Positions 44,759 through 54,172 of a stretch of 55,763 nucleotides of DNA are shown here, piece by piece. Source of the stretch: Helicobacter sp. 10-6591 (GTDB taxonomy: Bacteria > Campylobacterota > Campylobacteria > Campylobacterales > Helicobacteraceae); assembly GCF_003288805.1 (NCBI RefSeq), contig NZ_NHYK01000011.1, positions 1 to 55,763 on the forward strand. Reading direction: 5' to 3'. Each line of letters opens with the position of its first letter. Position 1 is the stretch's first letter. The notes beneath the pieces were generated by a model, which did no database searches, was not told the DNA's origin, and was given only the letters and a program-made list of their open reading frames with translations. The translations under genes and the position numbers were made by a program.

Positions 44759-45633
44759 TAAGAGAGACTTTCTAGCTCTTGCTTTATCTGTGCGCTGAAT
44801 GCAGCATAATACTCTTGTGTTTGTGGAAGCTTTTGGATGAGCTCATCCAAAAGCCTTGCATAATCATTCTTTAAAAGTTCCCCTTTTAAGATGAGATATT
44901 TCAAATAAAGCCAATAGGTGTTAAGCACATCGCTTTGGCAATAAGATTCTATACGTTCTAATGCTTTATTCTTATCATCACTGCCAAAGAAGCATTCATA
45001 TACCTGCGCACCATTCATATCATATTTGCCTACGATTCCGCTCATTTGGCATAAGGTATCAAGATTGAGGTTGCGTACAGAGCCAAAGTTTCCTAAACTC
45101 TCAAACAAATCTGTATGGAATCTCTCACTGTATCTTGAGCGATAGTTTTCCCATTTGGTTTTATTGTGCTGCGGATTCTCTATTTCAAAAAGTGCGTTTG
45201 CACTGAGGTTGTAGCGCATGCAGCGCAAGGTGAGTACTATAAGATCAAATCCCCTGCCATTGAAACTCACAAGACTTGGCTGTTTTTTATTAAAAAATTC
45301 CCAAAAATCAGCCAAAAGTGCGGATTCATAAGAATCAAGAAGTTCTTTGCTTATGAGGTTTTGCTGTGATTGCAGATTCTCTAAAAATGTTTGTTTTGCT
45401 TTTTTGCCGAAGTTGCCTATTTTTATGACTGATCCAAATTCATCGCACAACACACTTGAGATACAAAGCACTCTATGGAAAGGGATTGGTAAAAATTCAG
45501 AGCCGCTTTTTTCTTTTTGTAATGCAAAAGCTTGTCTGCAAATTTCTAATTCATTAAGCTCTGGCTGCAAGTCAAACTTGGCGCATAATAAATGCGTATC
45601 CGGCACACTCTCTATATCAAGCACACACACCAT
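44758..45633 (-). CDS. Predicted 3'-5' exonuclease, PolB-type DnaQ-like fold
   Basis: 291 aa from ATG 45633, with AAGGAG six bases upstream; the frame is open 73 codons further but lacks a ribosome site. Motifs of the PolB-like exonuclease family: VCVLDIESVPD (ExoI, Asp-x-Glu), then PFHRVLCISSVLCDE, LVSFNGRGFDLIVLTLRCM (ExoII-like), DTLCQMSGIVGKYDMNG and YCQSDVLNTYWLYLK (ExoIII, Asp). It probably trims DNA or RNA 3' ends; its cellular role is unknown. It is divergent from purH. Confidence 0.8.
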   Translation of the reverse strand: MVCVLDIESVPDTHLLCAKFDLQPELNELEICRQAFALQKEKSGSEFLPIPFHRVLCISSVLCDEFGSVIKIGNFGKKAKQTFLENLQSQQNLISKELLDSYESALLADFWEFFNKKQPSLVSFNGRGFDLIVLTLRCMRYNLSANALFEIENPQHNKTKWENYRSRYSERFHTDLFESLGNFGSVRNLNLDTLCQMSGIVGKYDMNGAQVYECFFGSDDKNKALERIESYCQSDVLNTYWLYLKYLILKGELLKNDYARLLDELIQKLPQTQEYYAAFSAQIKQELESLS

Positions 45634-45700
45634 TTCAGACTCCTTCTTATATTGATATAAGTTACAATTCATTTTATCATAGGCATGAGGAGCGAAAAGA

Positions 45701-47242
45701 ATGTATGCATTATTGAGCGTGAGTGATAAACAGGGAATTTTAGAATTTGCCAAAGAGTTAAGAGAGCTTGGCTTTGAGATTCTGAGTACTGGCGGGACAC
45801 TGAAGCATCTCAAAGACAATGCTATACAAGCACTTGAAGTGAGTGAATACACACAGAACGAGGAGCTTTTTGATGGGAGGGTGAAGACATTACACCCAAA
45901 GATTCATGGCGGAATACTCTACCAAAGGAGTAATGATGCGCATTTACAAACTGCCATCAGACACAATATAAACCCCATAAGTCTTGTGTGTGTTAACCTC
46001 TATCCATTTAAAGAGACTATTGCGCGCACCGATGATTTGTGTGAGATTATTGAAAATATTGATATAGGTGGGCCTACTCTTGTGCGTTCAGCAGCCAAAA
46101 ACTTTGAATCCGTGCTCGTACTCACAGATCCTAGGGATTATAAGCGTGTAATCCAAGCGCTTCAAGACGACCAAAATACCATAGAACTACGCAGGGAGCT
46201 TATGATAAAGGCTTTTTCACATACGGCAAGTTATGACTGCATCATTGCAAATTATATGAATGCAAGATTTTGCGATGGTTTTGGAGAAAAACAATTTCTT
46301 GTAGGTTCTAAAGTGTGTGCAACGCGCTATGGCGAGAATCCACACCAAAAAGGCTCTTTGTATGAGTTTGATGGATTTTTTAGTAGGCATTTTAAAATCC
46401 TCAAAGGTGAAGCGAGCTTTAATAATTTCACGGATATAAATGCCGCGGTTATGCTTGCAAGCGCATTTGGTACGCAGAAGGCAGTGTGTATCATAAAGCA
46501 TGGAAATCCTTGTGGATTTGCTATCAAAGAGAGCTTACTAGATTCTTATGTGAGTGCACTTAGATGTGATAATGTAAGCGCGTATGGGGGAGTGGTCGCA
46601 GTAAATGGCATAGTGGATAAGGCTTTGGCTATGAAAATCAATGAAATTTTTATCGAAGTCTTAGTGGCAGCAAATATCACACAAGAGGCACTTGAGATTT
46701 TTGGCAGCAAAAACCGTATGAAAATTTTCATGCTTGCAAACACTTCCCAAGACACTCTCTATTATCCCTATGACGATTATGATTTTAAACATATACAAGG
46801 TGGGTTTGTCTATCAAAGTAGTGATAAGGTGACCCAAGAAGAGATAGCAAACGCGCAGCTTGTTACAAAAAAGAGTGCTAGTACTGAGCAAATGCGAGAT
46901 TTAGAAATCGCTTACAAAATAGCGAGCTTGACAAAGTCAAATTGCGTGGCTTATGTCAAAGATAGTGCTCTTGTAGGTATTGGCATGGGTATGACAAGCC
47001 GTGTGGATGCTATTCGTGCTGCATTGCATAAGGCTAAGGATATGGGATTGTCTTTAGAAGATGCCACTCTTGCTTCAGAGGCATTTTTTCCGTTTCGAGA
47101 CAGCATTGATTTTATAAAAGATGTGGGGGTGAGTGCGATTATCCAGCCTGGGGGTAGCATACGTGATGATGAGGTTATAGCTGCTTGCGATGAGTTTGGC
47201 ATAGCGATGTATTTCACGCATACAAGGCATTTTTTACATTAA
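45701..47242 (+). CDS. purH: AICAR transformylase/IMP cyclohydrolase PurH
   Basis: 513 aa bifunctional enzyme for the last two steps of IMP synthesis. N-terminal cyclohydrolase: [45 protein letters not shown]-terminal transformylase: [75 protein letters not shown] ribosome site precedes ATG 45701. Confidence 0.97.
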   Translation: MYALLSVSDKQGILEFAKELRELGFEILSTGGTLKHLKDNAIQALEVSEYTQNEELFDGRVKTLHPKIHGGILYQRSNDAHLQTAIRHNINPISLVCVNLYPFKETIARTDDLCEIIENIDIGGPTLVRSAAKNFESVLVLTDPRDYKRVIQALQDDQNTIELRRELMIKAFSHTASYDCIIANYMNARFCDGFGEKQFLVGSKVCATRYGENPHQKGSLYEFDGFFSRHFKILKGEASFNNFTDINAAVMLASAFGTQKAVCIIKHGNPCGFAIKESLLDSYVSALRCDNVSAYGGVVAVNGIVDKALAMKINEIFIEVLVAANITQEALEIFGSKNRMKIFMLANTSQDTLYYPYDDYDFKHIQGGFVYQSSDKVTQEEIANAQLVTKKSASTEQMRDLEIAYKIASLTKSNCVAYVKDSALVGIGMGMTSRVDAIRAALHKAKDMGLSLEDATLASEAFFPFRDSIDFIKDVGVSAIIQPGGSIRDDEVIAACDEFGIAMYFTHTRHFLH

Positions 47243-47267
47243 AGAGCGTTGGGGGAATTCCAAAGGT

Positions 47268-48401
47268 TTAGCTCATGGCCAAGTCATAGAGTATTGTCTC
47301 TAGCGCTTTGGCACTTTTTGTAAGGTCAAATTGCTCGCTTTGCTTGAGTGCTTGGGATTGTAGATTGTTTCTGAGCTCAGAATCACAGAGTATTTTTTGC
47401 ATACATTCACTGAGGTCTTTGGCGTCTTGGTTTTTGAAATACAGAGCGCTGGATGAGAGAATCTCTTTACTTGTAGGTATGTCACTGCTAATAATTGCCT
47501 TGCCTAAAGCCGCACTTTCAAGCAGTACCATAGGACAGCCTTCAAAGTGGCTAGAGAGGATTTTGCAATCGCATGCTTTGATGTATGGGTATGGATTTTT
47601 TACAAAACCTAGAAATTTGATATTCTTTAATCCATTGGTCTTGATAAACAGATCCAGTTCGTTTTTATACCGCTTTCCTTCTCCCAGAAGCCAAATCTCA
47701 TAGCCACCTACACCCTTGTCTTGGAGTATCTTGTGTGCTTTAAGAAATGTGGCTAGTCCCTTTTGGTAAGTGATCCTGCCTACTTGCAAAAACACGAATT
47801 TATCTTTGGGTATTTCTATTCTTTCTTGTGTTTTTTGTAACAGCATATTTTTATTGAGTGGATTATAGATGACTTCTATGCGCTTTGATTCTAGTTCTGG
47901 ATAAAGCCTCAGTAGAGAATCTTTTGCATAGTGTGAGACGCAGATAATGCAATCCATAGCCATATAGGCCTTTGCTTCTCTCTCATCTCGTATGCCATTG
48001 CGTATTTCATAAAGCGAAGTGTGTATATATGAGATTTTCTTGCCACTTTTTAATTGCGAGATATAAATGCTGCTAATGCCTTCCAAAAAGCCAATTACCA
48101 CATCATAAGTTTTTGTAATGAAGTGGTTAATCAGGGCAGGGTTATTGAGTACGCGTCTTTTCCAGAATTTGTTCAAAAATCTCACTTTGCCAAAAATATG
48201 GGGGAATGTAAGAACTTTATGCAAGTGTTCTTGTACAAATGGTAGATAGGCATCTTGCTTCTTTTTTTCAATCAAAAAGAGATCTATGTTGGTCTTGGGA
48301 TTGATAAGGGTTTGTTGGGTGTCCCAGTATTGTATGAAGTCAATCAATACTCTTTCTGCGCCGCCTCCGCCAATACCTAAATTACAGATAAGAATATTCA
48401 C
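47268..48401 (-). CDS. Glycosyltransferase, GT-B fold (family 4)
   Basis: 377 aa. GT4 features: [16 protein letters not shown] at the N-terminus, [19 protein letters not shown] at the domain boundary, [32 protein letters not shown] and [20 protein letters not shown], which contains the EX7E donor-binding motif. It likely adds a sugar to a cell-surface glycan; donor and acceptor are unknown. The ATG overlaps the gatB stop (ATGA), so it is expressed with gatB, an odd housekeeping pairing. Confidence 0.83.
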   Translation of the reverse strand: MNILICNLGIGGGGAERVLIDFIQYWDTQQTLINPKTNIDLFLIEKKKQDAYLPFVQEHLHKVLTFPHIFGKVRFLNKFWKRRVLNNPALINHFITKTYDVVIGFLEGISSIYISQLKSGKKISYIHTSLYEIRNGIRDEREAKAYMAMDCIICVSHYAKDSLLRLYPELESKRIEVIYNPLNKNMLLQKTQERIEIPKDKFVFLQVGRITYQKGLATFLKAHKILQDKGVGGYEIWLLGEGKRYKNELDLFIKTNGLKNIKFLGFVKNPYPYIKACDCKILSSHFEGCPMVLLESAALGKAIISSDIPTSKEILSSSALYFKNQDAKDLSECMQKILCDSELRNNLQSQALKQSEQFDLTKSAKALETILYDLAMS

Positions 48402-49837
48402 TGCAGTTTTTCTTTTAAGAGTTCATTCACGCGCGTGGGATTTGCTCCTTTTGAGTGCTTCATCACTTGACCAACAAAGAAGCCAAAAAGTTTGTCTTTG
48501 CCTGCTTTGTATTCTGCTACCTTATCGGAGTTTGCACTGATAACAGAATCTATCGCGCTAAGAAGTGCATTGTCATCATTGACTTGCAATAATCCCATAG
48601 TTTCTATCAATCTATCGACATCACCACCTTTTTGCTCTACTAATACATCAAGGATTTCTTTCGCGCTTTTGCCGCTTATGACACCGCTTGTAACCCGCGC
48701 TACCAATATGCTGAGATTTTGGGAATCTATCCCGCAGGTTTTGAGAGTATTTTCGCCTTTCAGTCTGCCTAAAAGTTCGTTTGTCAGCCAAATTTGTGCT
48801 TGCTTAGGATTTATGCCTGATTCCAACATGCATTCAAAAAACTCCGCTAATTCCACTTCACTCACAAGCACTTTTGCGTCATTTTCTTTCAGTCCTAGTG
48901 TTTGTGTGTAGCGCATAAGTTTTTCATCAGGCATTTCTGGAATGTTTGTAGCCTCATTCATAAGTTTTTCATCGATAAACACAGGCAATAAATCAGGTTC
49001 TGGGAAATAGCGATAATCTGCGGCCTCCTCTTTGCTACGCATAGAGCGTGTGATTGCTTGTGTGATGTCAAAGAGCCTTGTTTCTTGCACTACTTGGCTT
49101 GTGTATTTGCCATCTTGCCAAGCTTCTATTTGGCGGGAAACTTCATATTCAATTGCCTTTTGGATGAATTTGAAGGAATTGAGATTTTTTATCTCTACAC
49201 GCGTATAGAATCTGGAATCTCCTTTTGGACGGATAGACACATTCGCATCGCAGCGGAAGCTTCCCTCTTGCATATTCGCATCGCTTATCTTTAAGAAGCG
49301 CACAATGGAATGCAGCTTTTTAAGATAGGCAATAGCCTCTGTGGAATCTCTCATATCAGGCTCGCTTACGATTTCAAGCAATGGTGTGCAGGCGCGATTG
49401 AGATCGACTTTTGAGACCGTATCTTCGTGGATGTTTTTCCCCGCATCCTCCTCCAAATGCGCGCGTGTGATGCCTATTGTTTTTTTCCTCCCATCAATCT
49501 CTATCTCTAGATTCCCACGTCCAACAATTGGAATCTCATACTGGCTTATTTGGTAGGCTTTAGGCAGGTCTGGATAGAAGTAGTTCTTGCGTGCAAAGAT
49601 AGAGTTTTGGTTGATTGTGGCATTGACAGCAGTGCCAAAAGATATGGCTTTTTTGACTGCTTCTTTATTGAGCACGGGCAATGCACCCGGTAAGCCCAAG
49701 CAGGTAGGGCAGACGTTTTTGTTTGGCTCATCCCCAAAGCTTGTGGCGCAGGAGCAGAAAATCTTGGTTTTTGTATTGAGCTGGACATGCACTTCAAGTC
49801 CGATGATGGTTTCAAAATCTGATTCATAAGCGCTCAT
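48398..49837 (-). CDS. gatB: Asp-tRNA(Asn)/Glu-tRNA(Gln) amidotransferase subunit B
   Basis: 479 aa. Kinase/transamidase subunit that, with GatA and GatC, makes Gln-tRNA and Asn-tRNA from misacylated forms. Motifs: [86 protein letters not shown] and [13 protein letters not shown]. The C-terminal YqeY-like domain is complete. It has its own -10 box. Confidence 0.97.
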   Translation of the reverse strand: MSAYESDFETIIGLEVHVQLNTKTKIFCSCATSFGDEPNKNVCPTCLGLPGALPVLNKEAVKKAISFGTAVNATINQNSIFARKNYFYPDLPKAYQISQYEIPIVGRGNLEIEIDGRKKTIGITRAHLEEDAGKNIHEDTVSKVDLNRACTPLLEIVSEPDMRDSTEAIAYLKKLHSIVRFLKISDANMQEGSFRCDANVSIRPKGDSRFYTRVEIKNLNSFKFIQKAIEYEVSRQIEAWQDGKYTSQVVQETRLFDITQAITRSMRSKEEAADYRYFPEPDLLPVFIDEKLMNEATNIPEMPDEKLMRYTQTLGLKENDAKVLVSEVELAEFFECMLESGINPKQAQIWLTNELLGRLKGENTLKTCGIDSQNLSILVARVTSGVISGKSAKEILDVLVEQKGGDVDRLIETMGLLQVNDDNALLSAIDSVISANSDKVAEYKAGKDKLFGFFVGQVMKHSKGANPTRVNELLKEKLQ

Positions 49838-49867
49838 AGAAATCCTTGCAGATAAGGTGGGGCTGGG

Positions 49868-49873
49868 ATTATA
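49868..49873 (-). promoter_or_regulatory. -10 box for gatB
   Basis: TATAAT on the minus strand, 31 bases before the gatB ATG. Confidence 0.5.
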
Positions 49874-49920
49874 ACAAAAGATGGCTTTGTGTATGAGTTG
49901 GGATTCTCTGAAACGCTGAG

Positions 49921-49926
49921 TATAAT
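49921..49926 (+). promoter_or_regulatory. -10 box for the orphan autotransporter barrel
   Basis: TATAAT 28 bases before the preferred TTG start at 49954. It shows that the passenger-less barrel has a promoter of its own, facing away from that of gatB. Confidence 0.5.
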
Positions 49927-49953
49927 TTTGTCTTTTTGGTTAGAGGAGAAGTT

Positions 49954-50931
49954 TTGCTCTTAGAATCTTTGCTGCTCACACCTTATCACCAACTCTATTT
50001 GGAAGCTAACACTATGGCAAAACGTCTTGGTGAAGTGCGTGAAGCCAATGACAATGATGGCATGTGGCTAAGGATAGCTACAGATGCAATCACAAACAAT
50101 CAAGATTTTTATGTATCAAATTTCAGAGTGCAAGGGGGCTTTGATAAGCTGACTTGGCATGAGGATACAAGCACTTACCTAGGCTTTGTGGGGAGTTTTA
50201 TGTCTGGATCTGCTGGCAAGAGTATGAGTGCAAGAAATGATGGAATCTCTCTTGGGTTTTATCGTGCAAGTCTTTTTGCAGACAGCCATTTGGATATTGT
50301 GGGCAGATATATCTATTCATACAACCAATACACTGCAAATACACCAGAGTTTTCTGGGAAGCGCGATACAAAAACGCACTCAGGATATATGAGCGCTGAG
50401 TATGGACGCAGATTTAGCTTTGTGTATAAAAAGGAGTTTTATATACAGCCACAAGCACAAGCAATCCTAGGCTATGTCAGCTCTCAGAACTTCAGATTTG
50501 ATAATCCAACAGCAGCATTGCATCTTGTGAGCCACCCGCGTTTTGTAAGCATCCTTGGAATCGGCCTTGATATATCAAGCATGTTTGCTCTTGCTAAAGT
50601 TCGCGGGTATTGGCGTGTGGGCGGAAGTGTGCTCAAAGATCTTGGGATAGGAAAGGTGAGTGTGCGTGATGATTTTGCTCATACATCTACAGAGAATAAT
50701 CTTAGATTGGATTTCCATACTCTTATCAATATGAGTTTTGACATAGAGGTAGCAAGCGATACAAGAATCTATCTTGGCTTTGAGAAAAGTTTCTTTGGCA
50801 GTTATAATGTGGATTATGCCCTGAGTGTTGGTGTGCGCCATAATTTCGGCAATCCAACACAAAAAACCTTTTACCCAAAATTTTTAGACCAGCAGTATTT
50901 GGAATATCCGGGCATACAACGTATCTATTAA
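49954..50931 (+). CDS. Orphan autotransporter beta-barrel domain (no passenger)
   Basis: 325 aa from TTG 49954, which follows GAGGAG by five bases; another TTG lies at 49936. The protein begins inside what is normally the linker just before an autotransporter barrel (LLTPYHQLYLEANTMAKRLG, then NDNDGMWLRIATD) and runs through twelve-odd beta-strands (FYRASLFADSHLDIVGRYIY, YALSVGVRHNFGN). There is no signal peptide and no passenger. Either it is the 3' end of a larger autotransporter that gained or kept a promoter, or it is a translated remnant. It lies between gatB and the phase-variable glycosyltransferases. Confidence 0.65.
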   Translation: MLLESLLLTPYHQLYLEANTMAKRLGEVREANDNDGMWLRIATDAITNNQDFYVSNFRVQGGFDKLTWHEDTSTYLGFVGSFMSGSAGKSMSARNDGISLGFYRASLFADSHLDIVGRYIYSYNQYTANTPEFSGKRDTKTHSGYMSAEYGRRFSFVYKKEFYIQPQAQAILGYVSSQNFRFDNPTAALHLVSHPRFVSILGIGLDISSMFALAKVRGYWRVGGSVLKDLGIGKVSVRDDFAHTSTENNLRLDFHTLINMSFDIEVASDTRIYLGFEKSFFGSYNVDYALSVGVRHNFGNPTQKTFYPKFLDQQYLEYPGIQRIY

Positions 50932-51142
50932 GCTATAAGGAGGGGATATGCACTTGCCAAAACTCGCACTTATTGTGCCTTGCTACAACGAGGAAGAGAT
51001 TATAAAACAGGCCTATATGAAGCTGAATGCAAAAATGCAACGCCTAATAGACAGCAAGAAAATCAGCCAAGAAAGCTTTGTGTGCTTTGTCGATGATGGC
51101 AGTAGGGATAAGACTTGGGGGATATTACACCAGATGATAAGC

Positions 51143-51187
51143 AAAACTCCTAGCTCTAAAATTCCTAACTCCAAAATCCCTAACTCT
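51143..51187 (+). repeat. Three 15-bp tandem repeats in the linker of glycosyltransferase copy 1
   Basis: Units of the type AAAATTCCTAACTCC, encoding SKIPN-like pentapeptides. The unit is a multiple of three, so copy-number change lengthens the loop without shifting the frame. Absent from copy 2. Confidence 0.75.
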
Positions 51188-51219
51188 ATGGATTTCCAAA
51201 TCTTGCCACTAGATTCTAT

Positions 51220-51228
51220 CCCCCCCCC
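51220..51228 (+). repeat. Poly-C tract, 9 C (OFF length)
   Basis: Homopolymer in glycosyltransferase copy 1. Codon counting shows that 10 C joins the two halves in one frame, while 9 C leads to a stop at 51289. Confidence 0.88.
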
Positions 51229-51252
51229 ATTATTTGCAGGCCAAAAACACCT

Positions 51253-51282
51253 CCATTACGACCACATCCATTACGCCCACAT
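51253..51282 (+). repeat. Two 15-bp tandem repeats after the poly-C tract
   Basis: CCATTACGACCACAT and CCATTACGCCCACAT, one mismatch. In the ON frame they encode PLRPH-type pentapeptides. Again a multiple of three bases. Confidence 0.7.
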
Positions 51283-52074
51283 AATGTAGCGCTGAGACTT
51301 TCTGCGAATAGAGGCCATCAGAATGCACTTATAGCAGGCTTAGAGTTTGTTTATAACAAATGTGATTGCGCTATTAGCATAGATTGCGATTTGCAGCAAG
51401 ATGAAGAAAAGATCGATGAATTTGTCCAAAAATTCGTCTCAGGCGCTGATATTGTCTTTGGGATTCGTACAAGCAGAGATAGCGATGTGCTGTTAAAGAA
51501 ATACACTGCATTGGGATTCTATAAGTTTATGAATCTCATGGGAGTGGATATTATCAAAAACCACGCAGACTATAGGCTTTTGAGCAATAGAGCCATAGGC
51601 ATACTCAAGCAATACAATGAAAGCAATCTCTTTCTGCGAGCTCTTATTGTGCAGATGGGCTTTAAGCAGGAGAAAGTCTATTTTGATGTCAAAGAGCGCG
51701 AGTTGGGTCATTCGAAATATCCACTGCGTAAAATGCTCTCTTTTGCATGGAATGGGATCACAAGCTTCTCAATCGTGCCATTACGAATGGTCAGCGTGCT
51801 AGGCATGGCGCTGTTTTTGCTCTCAGTCTTTTATGGCATGTATGTTTTTTATATCAAGGTTTTTACTGACAAAGCCATTGATGGCTGGGCTTCTATGGTG
51901 ATTTTTATGTGCTTTTTTAGCGGTATCCAATTACTAAGCTTAGGTGTGATTGGCGAGTATATAGGAAAGATTTATATCGAATCCAAAAAGCGCCCTCGAT
52001 ACTCCTTGCAGGAGTATATAGAAGGCTAAGCATCACAGAGTAGAAGTTGTATAATTGCTCCTTAAAGGACTTGT

Positions 52075-53059
52075 ATGGAAAATTTGAATAAGAATCCCAA
52101 ACTTTTTGTGGTTGTGCCTTGTTATAACGAGGAGGAAGTAATAGCACAGAGTTTTGAAATCTTGCACAAGAAGCTCTCTTGTATGATAGAGCGCCAGATT
52201 ATCGCACAAGATTCTGCGCTTGTATTTGTCGATGATGGGAGCAAGGATAAAACATGGCAGATATTAAAGAATCTGACACATTCTTGCCCCCCCCCCCATT
52301 TTGAGGCCAAAGATAATCGCACTCAGACTTTCTCGCAACCAAGGACACCAAAATGCCCTTTTAGCAGGGCTAGAGTATGCCAAGCACAGATGTGATTGTG
52401 CTATTAGCATAGATTGTGATTTGCAAGATGATATTAATACTCTTGAGGAGTTTGTCTATAAGTTCCAATCTGGCGCAGAAGTAGTCTATGGCGTAAGAAA
52501 GGCGCGTGATAAGGATAGCTTTTTTAAGCGCAATAGCGCGCTTGGATTTTATAAGCTCATGAGTATCTTGGGTGTCAAGATAGTATCCAATCACGCAGAC
52601 TATAGGCTTTTGAGCGCAAGGGCTATTAGCGCATTGTTAGAGTTCAAAGAGGCCAATCTCTTTTTGCGCGGGATAGTCCCTCTGCTTGGCTTTAAGAGTG
52701 ATAAGGTCTATTATGATAGGCTCAAGCGCGAATTAGGAGATTCGAAATATCCACTGCGTAAAATGCTCTCTTTTGCATGGAATGGGATCACAAGCTTCTC
52801 AATCGTGCCATTACGAATGGTCAGCGTGCTTGGAGTTGTGTTTTTCTTGCTGTCTTTGTGCTTGGGGCTTTATGCGATGTATGTGAAGCTTTTCACCTCA
52901 GATGTCGTGTATGGCTGGGCTTCGACAATTATTCTTTTTAGCTTTTTTAGCGGCATCCAATTACTAAGCTTAGGTGTGATTGGCGAGTATATAGGAAAGA
53001 TTTATATCGAATCCAAAAAGCGCCCTCGATATTTTCTGCAAGAATGTATAGAAGGGTAG
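52075..53059 (+). pseudogene. Phase-variable GtrB-like glycosyltransferase, copy 2 (frameshifted at C11, OFF)
   Basis: Paralogue of copy 1, 45 bases downstream. The first part (52075-52395) has LFVVVPCYNEEEVIAQSFEI and FVDDGSKDKTWQIL; a run of eleven C (52287-52297) then throws it out of frame. The second part (frame from about 52301) reads IIALRLSRNQGHQNALLAGL, SIDCDLQDDINTLEEF, NHADYRLLSARAIS, and two C-terminal membrane segments. With ten C the product is one protein of about 327 aa. The linker around the tract is short (HSCPPPILRPK), unlike the repeat-filled one of copy 1. Confidence 0.82.
52287..52297 (+). repeat. Poly-C tract, 11 C (OFF length)
   Basis: Homopolymer in glycosyltransferase copy 2. 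Ten (or thirteen) C would restore the frame. Confidence 0.88.
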
Positions 53060-53143
53060 TCTAGGATGATTGCTGCTGCATTGTTTGCAGGAGATTGGAC
53101 AATCAGCTTGTCAGAATCTGCTGTGCCATAAATTCATCCTAGA
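53060..53143. repeat. Inverted repeat flanking a 21-codon ORF
   Basis: TCTAGGATGA (53060-53069) and its exact complement TCATCCTAGA (53134-53143), separated by 64 bases. Between the arms is a small open frame, ATG 53065 to TAA 53130 (MIAAALFAGDWTISLSESAV...). It could be a terminator-like or regulatory RNA structure after copy 2; nothing more can be said. Confidence 0.4.
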
Positions 53144-53284
53144 GACTTTTTGCAAAGTCACTAGAAAGTTTGTCTTTGAGTTGGTGGTGGGGTTTGAAGC
53201 GATTTTGTTTTTGAGATGAGGCGATAGCCCTTTGTGTTGGGGCTTTTTGGCTAAAATAATGGCACAAAAATTCCGGAGGTGTGA

Positions 53285-54157
53285 ATGTTCAGAGATTTGT
53301 TTAAGCAAAAGAGCAGAAAGTGTGTATTGGCAGTCGCAATGCTTCTTATACCAGGTGCAAAAGCGCTTGAAACCTCAATAGGCAAGGTATATGCGGACTT
53401 TGGCGTAGGCTTTGGCACCTATGTTTATGCAGAGCCTAATGTTATGGATATAAAAAGCACGCCCATATTGTTTAATACCTCTCTTACTCGTGAGGGCGAG
53501 AGAATCTTTCATAAAATCTATGCAGATGTCTCATATGGCATTGGCGGGCGCTATAACGGCGCATTGATGGATCTATCCTCTGGCAAGAGCACAGCTTTTA
53601 AGAGCGATAGCAGCGACATCTTTTATAATCTCTCTTATGTGGCCGGCTGGCGCTTTAAAGGCACACAGTCTTACAAACACCGAATCTCCCTTGGTATCGG
53701 ACACCGCTATTTGATCAACAATATCAAAGGTCTAGGTTCTTATACACGTGAGCAGACCTATCTTTATGTGCCTCTTGGCTATGAGGGAGAGTATTTTTTC
53801 AATGCGCATAAAAGTCTTATCTTTGGCATTAGCTTTAATACACTAGTCCAAGGACATAATATAAGCCATATAAGCAAAATTGGCTTTCTCAGAGATGCGA
53901 AGTTCTACCAAAAAGAAGGCTCTGGTAGTAGTTTGTATCTTGGTATGAAATACGACCTTAAGAAATACTATGTGTTTTCAAAACTCGTCTGTGAGCTTTG
54001 GGGGCTAGATTCTTCCTCTATTGATGTGGTAGAGCATAGCGCTGAGGTAAATAACATAAATCCTCCTGACAAGTACAAAGGCACGAAATTTTTCTCATTA
54101 ATTGAGCCAGCCAACGTCACAGCATATTTGTATCTTAATGTAGGGATAGGATTTTAG
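53285..54157 (+). CDS. Outer-membrane beta-barrel protein, small
   Basis: 290 aa. Signal peptide (CVLAVAMLLIPGAKA), then strands alternating hydrophobic and polar residues to a terminal Phe (TAYLYLNVGIGF). GIGGRYNGALMDLSSGKST and RISLGIGHRYLINNIKG look like barrel turns with small residues. It resembles the small omp21-like proteins of Helicobacter in size and ending, but no exact family was recognised. A CCGGAGG ribosome site precedes ATG 53285. It is convergent with the C39 peptidase, 15 bases apart. Confidence 0.7.
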   Translation: MFRDLFKQKSRKCVLAVAMLLIPGAKALETSIGKVYADFGVGFGTYVYAEPNVMDIKSTPILFNTSLTREGERIFHKIYADVSYGIGGRYNGALMDLSSGKSTAFKSDSSDIFYNLSYVAGWRFKGTQSYKHRISLGIGHRYLINNIKGLGSYTREQTYLYVPLGYEGEYFFNAHKSLIFGISFNTLVQGHNISHISKIGFLRDAKFYQKEGSGSSLYLGMKYDLKKYYVFSKLVCELWGLDSSSIDVVEHSAEVNNINPPDKYKGTKFFSLIEPANVTAYLYLNVGIGF

Positions 54158-54172
54158 GCTCTTTTGGAGTGT

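Larger units (their letters stand above)
50948..52029 (+). pseudogene. Phase-variable GtrB-like glycosyltransferase, copy 1 (frameshifted at C9, OFF)
   Basis: GT-A family 2 enzyme. The first part (50948-51289) has LALIVPCYNEEEIIKQAYMK and FVDDGSRDKTWGIL; after a run of nine C (51220-51228) its frame ends at 51289. The second part, in the +1 frame, continues VALRLSANRGHQNALIAGLE, SIDCDLQQDEEKIDEF, NHADYRLLSNRAIG and two C-terminal membrane segments (MVSVLGMALFLLSVFYGMYV; FFSGIQLLSLGVIGEYIG). With ten C the two parts join into one protein of about 360 aa. Such GtrB/DPM-like enzymes load a sugar onto undecaprenyl phosphate. An AAGGAGGGG ribosome site is intact, so this looks like reversible OFF and not decay. 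Confidence 0.82.

Noticed and set aside
45634-45852. 73-codon upstream extension of the exonuclease gene
   Set aside because: ATG 45633 has AAGGAG and begins directly at the ExoI motif; the extension overlaps the purH 5' end.
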